Source: Chloroflexota bacterium (lineage in GTDB: Bacteria; Chloroflexota; Dehalococcoidia; SM23-28-2; RBG-16-64-32). From it: DNA of 10,051 nt. Positions within the stretch are counted from its first letter, which is position 1. Each line of letters begins with the position of its first letter. Position numbers and translations under genes: made by a program. Under the pieces are notes generated by a model that saw only the letters and a program-made list of their open reading frames with translations, did not search any database and was not told the origin of the DNA. Below, piece after piece: positions 6,551-10,051 of the stretch. Location of the stretch: assembly GCA_022564695.1 (NCBI GenBank), contig JADFKX010000065.1, forward strand, positions 1-10,051. Direction: 5' to 3'.

Positions 6551-6580
6551 TTGACGCCGAGAGCGTCAATAGGCTACCTT
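6551..6580 (+). promoter_or_regulatory. Probable promoter of the LLM monooxygenase with an overlapping 7-bp dyad
   Basis: -35 TTGACG (6551-6556), 18-bp spacer, -10 TACCTT (6575-6580, weak). The -35 box is the left arm of an exact inverted repeat, TTGACGC (6551-6557) and GCGTCAA (6563-6569), separated by five bases, a layout typical of a repressor operator. Transcription would start near 6587, leaving a leader of about 39 nt with GGAGA at 6613-6617. Confidence 0.55.
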
Positions 6581-6625
6581 ACCCTAACCTGGACGTACGC
6601 GTTAAGGCCCACGGAGATCATCCCG

Positions 6626-7741
6626 ATGAAGTTCGGCATTTTCTACGAGCTCCAGCTCCCCCGCCCCTGGCGCCCGGACGACGAACGTCGCATCTACCAC
6701 GAGAGTCTGGAACAGATAGAGCTGGCCGACTCCCTGGGCTACGACTACGCCTGGATGGTGGAGCACCACTTCCTTGAGGAGTACTCCCACTCTCCCGCGC
6801 CGGAGGTCTTCCTGGCCGCCGCTAGCCAGCGCACCAAGCGCATCCGGTTGGGCCACGGCATCGCCCTGGTCCCACCACCGTTCAGCCACCCCGCTCGCGT
6901 GGCCGAGCGCATCGCCGCCCTCGATATCGTCTCCGATGGCCGCGTCGAGTTCGGCAGCGGTGAGTCCTCGTCCCGCATGGAGCTGGAGGGGTTCGGCGTG
7001 CCCCGCGAAGAGAAGCGGGCGATGTGGGAGGAGGCGATGCGCTGCATCGTCGGCATGTTCCGCGACGGGCCGTTTGAGCATCACGGCAAGTACATCGACT
7101 TCCCCAGCCGCAACGTCATCCCCAAGCCTCGCCAGAAGCCTCATCCGCCACTCTGGGTGGCCTGCTCCCAACGTCCCACTATCCAGATGGCCGCCCGTCA
7201 CGGCATGGGCGCCCTCACCTTCGACTTCGTGGACCCGGACGAGGCGCGCTCCCTGGTCAACGACTACTACACACTGATCCGCAGCGAGGAGTGCCGGCCC
7301 CTGGGCGACGCCGTCAACGCCAACCTCGCCGTCGTCGCTGCTTTCATGTGCACCCCAGACGACGAGCAGGCGGAGTCGATCAGATACCACATGAAGTTCT
7401 TCCGCCACGCCCTTCTCCACTACTACGCACCCGACGAGAACCACCAGCCCGGCGTCTCCGACGTTTGGGCGGAGTACAACCGCGCCCCCCACCCCTTCCT
7501 CCAGGCGATGGGCAGCCAGGGCTGCATCGGCTCCCCGCAGTTCCTGCGCGAGAAGCTACGCGCCTACGAAGAGGCGGGCGTGGACCAGGTGGTGTTCCTG
7601 GCCCAGGCAGGCCAGATCAAGCACGAGCAGATCGTCCAATCGCTGCAGCTATTCGCCCGTGAGGTGATGCCGGAGTTCCAGGAACGGGAGGAGCAGCACC
7701 AGGAGCGCAAGCAGGCGCTGCTCAGCCAGCCCGTCGCTTGA
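6626..7741 (+). CDS. LLM-class flavin-dependent monooxygenase (bacterial luciferase family)
   Basis: This 371-residue TIM-barrel enzyme of the luciferase-like family would use reduced flavin (FMNH2 or F420) and oxygen or another acceptor to oxidise an organic substrate. Seen: KFGIFYELQ (strand 1), the flavin/active-site motif EHHF (46-49), IRLGHGIALVPPPFSHPARVAE in the second and third strands (about 71-92, with the family's conserved H-P), RVEFGSGES (about 103-111), and VIPKPRQKPHPPLWVACS. The sequence is closest in style to LuxA-type monooxygenases rather than F420 reductases, but substrate and exact cofactor cannot be fixed. The C-terminal 25 residues are charged and probably helical. ATG at 6626 is chosen because GGAGA lies 8 bases upstream and residue 1 starts the first barrel strand; an in-frame TTG at 6551 falls in the promoter. 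It may be a catabolic enzyme acting with the nearby SDRs, though it is in a separate unit. Confidence 0.9.
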   Translation: MKFGIFYELQLPRPWRPDDERRIYHESLEQIELADSLGYDYAWMVEHHFLEEYSHSPAPEVFLAAASQRTKRIRLGHGIALVPPPFSHPARVAERIAALDIVSDGRVEFGSGESSSRMELEGFGVPREEKRAMWEEAMRCIVGMFRDGPFEHHGKYIDFPSRNVIPKPRQKPHPPLWVACSQRPTIQMAARHGMGALTFDFVDPDEARSLVNDYYTLIRSEECRPLGDAVNANLAVVAAFMCTPDDEQAESIRYHMKFFRHALLHYYAPDENHQPGVSDVWAEYNRAPHPFLQAMGSQGCIGSPQFLREKLRAYEEAGVDQVVFLAQAGQIKHEQIVQSLQLFAREVMPEFQEREEQHQERKQALLSQPVA

Positions 7742-7766
7742 CACCCCCGCGGGCCGCCGAATAGAC

Positions 7767-7788
7767 TAGCGTAACCGCGCGCACGCTA
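7767..7788. repeat. Short inverted repeat between the LLM gene and the membrane-protein gene
   Basis: TAGCGT (7767-7772) and ACGCTA (7783-7788) are exact reverse complements with a 10-base C/G-rich loop, in the 67-bp gap. It may form a hairpin in a readthrough transcript or be a binding site; a 6-bp arm is weak evidence. No clear promoter boxes were found in this gap, so the next gene may depend on readthrough. Confidence 0.25.
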
Positions 7789-7808
7789 CCTCGGTTCGGG
7801 AGGACGCT

Positions 7809-8414
7809 ATGGGTTTCATGAGCTTTTTCGGGCCGTCCCTGCTAGGCATGGCTCTCACTGCCATCGTCGTTATCCTCATCGCTGCCCTCCTCTTCGTCGG
7901 CGCCAACGTCATCCTCGCCTTCAGCGGCGGCCCCGGCCCCTGTACGCCGGGCGGCGACCTCATCATCGTCAACGCCGCAAACGCCGATGGGTTCCAGCAG
8001 AAGTGGGACGCCTTTGACGTTATCCTGGACGGCGGCTCGCCCTCCTCCGTCACCTTCAGTGAGAGCGAAGTGACCTCTCGCGCCAACAAGTACATCAGTG
8101 AGGAGACGGACGTGGACTTTGAGGACGTCCGCGTATGCATCCACGACGGCTTTGGTGAGGCCACCGGCAAGCTAGAAACCATCCTGGGTCTGGAGACGAA
8201 GGTCAAGTTCAAGGGAAATCTGGACCTCACCGGCGACCACCCCGTGGCCCAGGATCTCGAAATCGAGATCGGCAACGTCCCCGGCTTTATTACCAACGTT
8301 ATCGAGGGGTTTGTGGAGGATGCCTTTGACGAGGCGCTGGAAGACATTGACCTGAGCCACACCTACACTCCTACACTGACCGAAGGCGAATCGCAGATCG
8401 GTGGCGTGCCCTAG
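7809..8414 (+). CDS. Membrane-anchored protein of unknown function with an extracytoplasmic beta-rich domain
   Basis: This 201-residue protein opens with one long hydrophobic helix (about residues 10-37, LLGMALTAIVVILIAALLFV within it), which acts as an uncleaved anchor or signal anchor. The rest is polar, acidic and probably outside the membrane. It contains VTFSESEVTSRANKYI (about 80-95) followed by FEDVRVCIHDGFGEATGKL (about 103-121) and alternating strands (TKVKFKGNLDLTG). The pattern of a Ser/Glu-rich helix start then alternating beta strands recalls the DUF2140/YpmS or DUF2993/LmeA group of lipid-binding tubular domains; this is a tentative structural guess, not a family match. C45 and C109 could pair. 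GGAGG lies 5 bases before ATG. The last four bases (CTAG) overlap the stop of the convergent MBL gene. Confidence 0.8.
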   Translation: MGFMSFFGPSLLGMALTAIVVILIAALLFVGANVILAFSGGPGPCTPGGDLIIVNAANADGFQQKWDAFDVILDGGSPSSVTFSESEVTSRANKYISEETDVDFEDVRVCIHDGFGEATGKLETILGLETKVKFKGNLDLTGDHPVAQDLEIEIGNVPGFITNVIEGFVEDAFDEALEDIDLSHTYTPTLTEGESQIGGVP

Positions 8415-9115
8415 CGCGCCAGCTTCTCCACCAGACGCCGGAACTTCAGGTTCGCCTCCCCCTTCAGCACGCGCCCGTGCCCAAAACAAGCGATATCGAA
8501 CTCCAGCGCCGCCAGCTTGCCGATGCTCTCCTTCGCCTGCTCACGGTCAGCGGTGAACATGCCGATGGGCAGGCCCAACCGTAGCATGTTGGCCGCGGCG
8601 TCCCCCACGAACAGCACGTTCTTGGAGGGCAGCAGGAACGACAGGTGCCCCGGCGTATGACCGGGCGTGTGCACCGCCTTGATACCGCCCGCAAGGGGAA
8701 GCTCCTCCCCGTCTCCCACCTCCACGTCCACTTCGGCGGGCGGCGCCGGCGGTGACAGGCGCGAGATCAGCGGCCCGGCCAGCTTGCCCAGCAGGCTTCC
8801 CGGGTTCGGACCCGGCTGCGGCTCGTCCCCACGCACAATCGGGCTGTCCGCGGGGTGGACGTAGCACTTGGCCCCGGTGGCGTCCTTCAGGGCGGCCAGG
8901 CTGCCGATGTGGTCTATGTGGTGGTGAGTGATCAGGATGTGCCTGAGGTCCGCCGGCTGTCTGTCCGCGCCGGCTACTGCGCTGAGGATGGTGTCCTTCT
9001 TCTTCGCGAGGCCCGAGTCCACCAGCGTCAGGCCGTCCTCACCAACGATGAGGAACGCGTTCACATACCCCATCCCGATGCCGTACACGCCCGAGACGAT
9101 CTCCTCTACAGCCAT
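8411..9115 (-). CDS. Metallo-beta-lactamase-fold hydrolase (glyoxalase II-like)
   Basis: This 234-residue cytosolic zinc hydrolase has the complete metal-binding set: HHHIDH (H64, H66, D68, H69), H153 in HTPGHTPGH, bridging D172 in FVGDAA, and H213 in CFGHGRV. The N-terminal strand pair VSGVYGIGMGYVNAFLIVGEDGLTLVDSG is typical of the family. Members hydrolyse thioesters such as S-lactoylglutathione, lactones or phosphoesters; the substrate here is undetermined. ATG at 9115 is chosen because AAGGAGGA lies 5 bases upstream on the minus strand; the frame stays open to 9226 but those extra residues lack any family signal. Single-gene unit, divergent from the small secreted protein and convergent with the membrane protein, sharing the CTAG that contains both stop codons. 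No good minus-strand promoter was identified in the 9116-9314 gap. Confidence 0.9.
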   Translation of the reverse strand: MAVEEIVSGVYGIGMGYVNAFLIVGEDGLTLVDSGLAKKKDTILSAVAGADRQPADLRHILITHHHIDHIGSLAALKDATGAKCYVHPADSPIVRGDEPQPGPNPGSLLGKLAGPLISRLSPPAPPAEVDVEVGDGEELPLAGGIKAVHTPGHTPGHLSFLLPSKNVLFVGDAAANMLRLGLPIGMFTADREQAKESIGKLAALEFDIACFGHGRVLKGEANLKFRRLVEKLAR

Positions 9116-9286
9116 GCTTATCCTCCTTGCCCGATTGCTCCACGGATCGGTGGCTCGTACGACTGTCATGCCTGGCTGCATGCCGCCTACAGCCAGGGCG
9201 GTAGCAGCCGCTTGGCCAGCAGCCACAGCCGCCCGGCATCCTCAGTAACAGAAGGGCCGATAAGGTGTTAATTATTGTAGAACGCA

Positions 9287-9292
9287 TATAGT
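9287..9292 (+). promoter_or_regulatory. Possible -10 box of the small secreted-protein gene
   Basis: TATAGT lies in a locally AT-rich stretch (about 9261-9300) that stands out from the GC-rich surroundings. Only a poor -35 candidate (GTGTTA at 9265-9270, 16-bp spacing) is visible. A start near 9299 would leave a very short leader carrying AAAGGG (9299-9304). Confidence 0.4.
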
Positions 9293-9314
9293 AGCGTGAA
9301 AGGGCGTATCGACT

Positions 9315-9575
9315 ATGCGTAAGACACTTTTGGCCTTAATCTCCTCGGTGTTGCTGCTGACGGCAACAGCGGTTCCGGCGTTCGCGCAGCAGGGCGACGG
9401 CACCGGCGCAACTAGGGTCACCGACCCTGCCTTTTGCGCTGCCACAATGTCCGGGAGCGGCGATGGTAGCGGTGCAGCTAACGGTACTGGCGGGGCCGGT
9501 AGCGGCGCTGGCGGTACCGATGACATCACAGTGGACTGCGGTGGCGGCGGCGGCGGCGGCGGATCCGCGCCATAG
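9315..9575 (+). CDS. Small secreted glycine/alanine-rich protein, unknown function
   Basis: This 86-residue protein begins with a textbook signal peptide: MRK, a hydrophobic core (LLALISSVLLLTATAVP), and AFA before QQ, giving predicted cleavage after A24. The mature 62 residues are low-complexity, rich in Gly, Ser, Ala, Thr and Asp, with only two cysteines (C41 and C75) that could form a disulfide after export. The tail has eight glycines in a row (76-83), then SAP. I recognise no family. AAAGGG lies 10 bases before ATG, and the signal peptide plus its own AT-rich upstream region argue that it is real. It is followed by the stem-loop block at 9591-9654. It could be a surface or cell-wall-associated peptide, but that is only inferred from export and composition. 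Confidence 0.72.
   Translation: MRKTLLALISSVLLLTATAVPAFAQQGDGTGATRVTDPAFCAATMSGSGDGSGAANGTGGAGSGAGGTDDITVDCGGGGGGGGSAP
9543..9560 (+). repeat. (GGC)6 trinucleotide microsatellite inside the small secreted-protein gene
   Basis: Six GGC units in frame encode six of the eight consecutive glycines near the C terminus, bounded by GGT and GGA codons. Slippage here would change tail length by whole glycines without shifting the frame. Confidence 0.85.
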
Positions 9576-9590
9576 CCGCCTGACAATAGA

Positions 9591-9654
9591 ATAACCGTTG
9601 AACGGGAGGCCGGAAGCTCCGGCCTCCCGTATCGCGTTGTACAACGCGGGTTAT
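9591..9654. other. Composite stem-loop block
   Basis: Within 64 bases there is a perfect 13-bp hairpin (9602-9614 with 9618-9630, loop AGC), a perfect 16-bp palindrome CGCGTTGTACAACGCG (9633-9648), a 5-bp dyad CCGTT/AACGG (9595-9605), and outer arms ATAACC (9591-9596) and GGTTAT (9649-9654) that can close the whole block. No T tract follows the 13-bp hairpin, so it is not a standard intrinsic terminator, although it could still stop or process the secreted-protein transcript. A structured small RNA, a REP/MITE-like repeat, or overlapping regulator sites are alternatives. Structure seen directly; function unknown. Confidence 0.7.
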
Positions 9655-9689
9655 ATCAGGGTGTGTCAAGCCGATCATCGCCACGATGG

Positions 9690-9717
9690 TTGACAGCTAG
9701 AACAAATCGCCTAAACT
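9690..9717 (+). promoter_or_regulatory. Upstream promoter (P1) for the phosphoesterase gene
   Basis: -35 TTGACA (9690-9695, full consensus), 16-bp spacer, -10 TAAACT (9712-9717). TGTCAA at 9664-9669 is the reverse complement of the -35 box and may form a dyad with it. It lies 49 bp upstream of a second, similar promoter. Confidence 0.55.
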
Positions 9718-9738
9718 TGGAACGGCGATAATGTCCGG

Positions 9739-9766
9739 TTGACATCCCTTACTCAACGGCTAGAAT
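9739..9766 (+). promoter_or_regulatory. Downstream promoter (P2) for the phosphoesterase gene
   Basis: -35 TTGACA (9739-9744, full consensus), 16-bp spacer, -10 TAGAAT (9761-9766, one mismatch). Transcription would start near 9773, about 34 nt before the proposed TTG start. Like P1 it is preceded by GG and has TTGG right after or one base past its -10 box. Confidence 0.72.
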
Positions 9767-9806
9767 TGGGGAAGGTGAGAATCCCCTTTAGCAGATAGGC
9801 CATCCC

Positions 9807-10051
9807 TTGCCCACCATACTGCACACCGCGGACGTCCACCTGGATCGCACTTTCGGCGGTAGCGGCATGAAGACTGACATCGCCAACAACCGCCGCCAGG
9901 AGCTCCGCGACGCCCTCCGCCGCTTCATCGATCTCGCCCTCGAACAAAAGGTCGACGCCGTTACCATCGGCGGTGACCTCTACGAGCATGAGCGCTCCAC
10001 TCTGGACACCGGCCACTTCCTCCGACAGCAGTTGGAGCGCTTGGCCCCCAT
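9807..10051 (+). CDS. SbcD/Mre11-like metallophosphoesterase (DNA repair exonuclease family), 3' truncated by the window
   Basis: The first 81 residues of a calcineurin-like phosphoesterase are visible. Seen: ILHTADVHLD (4-13) with metal ligands D9 and H11 of the DxH motif, then GGDLYEHE (55-62) containing the second-motif aspartate D57. These are the first two of the five family motifs; the GNHD and later histidine motifs lie beyond the window. Relatives are Mre11/SbcD nucleases that process DNA ends, often paired with an SbcC/Rad50-type ATPase, which could be the next gene. The start is inferred: an in-frame TAG at 9789-9791 limits the N terminus, and TTG at 9807 gives MPTILHTADVHLD, the family's usual N-terminal length; no ATG is available until residue 21, inside the domain. 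The ribosome site is weak (AGG at 9797-9799). Two strong tandem promoters precede it. Confidence 0.85.
   Translation, partial: MPTILHTADVHLDRTFGGSGMKTDIANNRRQELRDALRRFIDLALEQKVDAVTIGGDLYEHERSTLDTGHFLRQQLERLAP

Noticed and set aside
5808..6569. Open minus-strand frame of 253 codons opposite the cyclase domain
   Set aside because: Antisense shadow of a well-supported cyclase domain, Ser/Ala/Arg-rich with no motif.
6551..6625. TTG at 6551 as start of the LLM monooxygenase
   Set aside because: It coincides with the -35 box and dyad; ATG 6626 begins the first barrel strand and has GGAGA upstream.
6602..7492. Open minus-strand frame of 296 codons
   Set aside because: It lies fully antisense to the LLM monooxygenase, which has clear family motifs and a ribosome site. 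In DNA this rich in G/C at third positions, antisense frames stay open by chance, and the translation shows no recognisable domain.
7742..7808. Intrinsic terminator around CCCGCGGG (7746-7753)
   Set aside because: Self-complementary but with no loop and no T tract; not a credible terminator.
9116..9226. N-terminal extension of the MBL hydrolase to a start at 9226
   Set aside because: AAGGAGGA sits right before ATG 9115 and the added residues show no family similarity.
9116..9314. Possible RNA gene or riboswitch in the MBL/secreted-protein gap
   Set aside because: Several GCAGCC-like words give weak pairings but no consistent fold or known riboswitch motif; only an AT-rich promoter-like patch stands out.
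1..10051. Defence system, mobile element, CRISPR or prophage signature
   Set aside because: No transposase, integrase, toxin/antitoxin, repeat-spacer pattern or phage gene was found on either strand; the SbcD-like gene alone at the edge is not evidence for one.

Overview
This is a dense, high-GC bacterial chromosomal segment of mostly metabolic genes. I see no tRNA, rRNA, CRISPR array, insertion sequence or phage gene. A hydrolase/adenylate-cyclase fusion, a luciferase-like flavin monooxygenase, paired SDR oxidoreductases and a CysM-type cysteine synthase together suggest Chloroflexota (SAR202/Dehalococcoidia-like) or a similar free-living high-GC lineage. That assignment is an inference from gene content and general recollection of such proteins, not a search result.

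Layout. Positions 2-982 (+) hold the C-terminal part of an ATP-type phosphoenolpyruvate carboxykinase that enters from the left. It ends head-to-head, with no spacer, against a minus-strand pair: an aldo/keto reductase (983-1963) overlapping a CysM-like PLP enzyme (1954-2889). A divergent 129-bp gap then leads into a plus-strand operon, SDR (3019-3825), a small alpha/beta protein (3853-4188) and a second SDR (4204-5058). Each of these genes has a clear Shine-Dalgarno site, and the operon is closed by an intrinsic terminator (5059-5078). A near-consensus promoter (5082-5110) follows directly and drives an alpha/beta-hydrolase fused to a class III nucleotidyl cyclase (5140-6498). A 127-bp gap with two perfect dyads precedes an LLM-class flavin monooxygenase (6626-7741). 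Next come a membrane-anchored protein of unknown function (7809-8414) and, convergent with a 4-base overlap, a metallo-beta-lactamase-fold hydrolase (8411-9115, minus). The right end has a small secreted glycine-rich protein (9315-9575), a strongly structured stem-loop block (9591-9654), two tandem sigma70-like promoters, and the start of an SbcD-like DNA-repair metallophosphoesterase (9807 onward).

How it fits together. The SDR, SDR, LLM-monooxygenase, aldo/keto reductase and MBL-hydrolase genes give the region a redox/catabolic flavour, but they sit in at least four transcription units and nothing proves a single pathway. The most distinctive items are an abrupt change in codon use exactly at the hydrolase/cyclase junction, a non-canonical cyclase transition-state residue, a CysM with a swapped substrate-loop motif, and the unexplained structured intergenic block near the right end. 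I do not see a defence system or other clearly new multi-gene system here.
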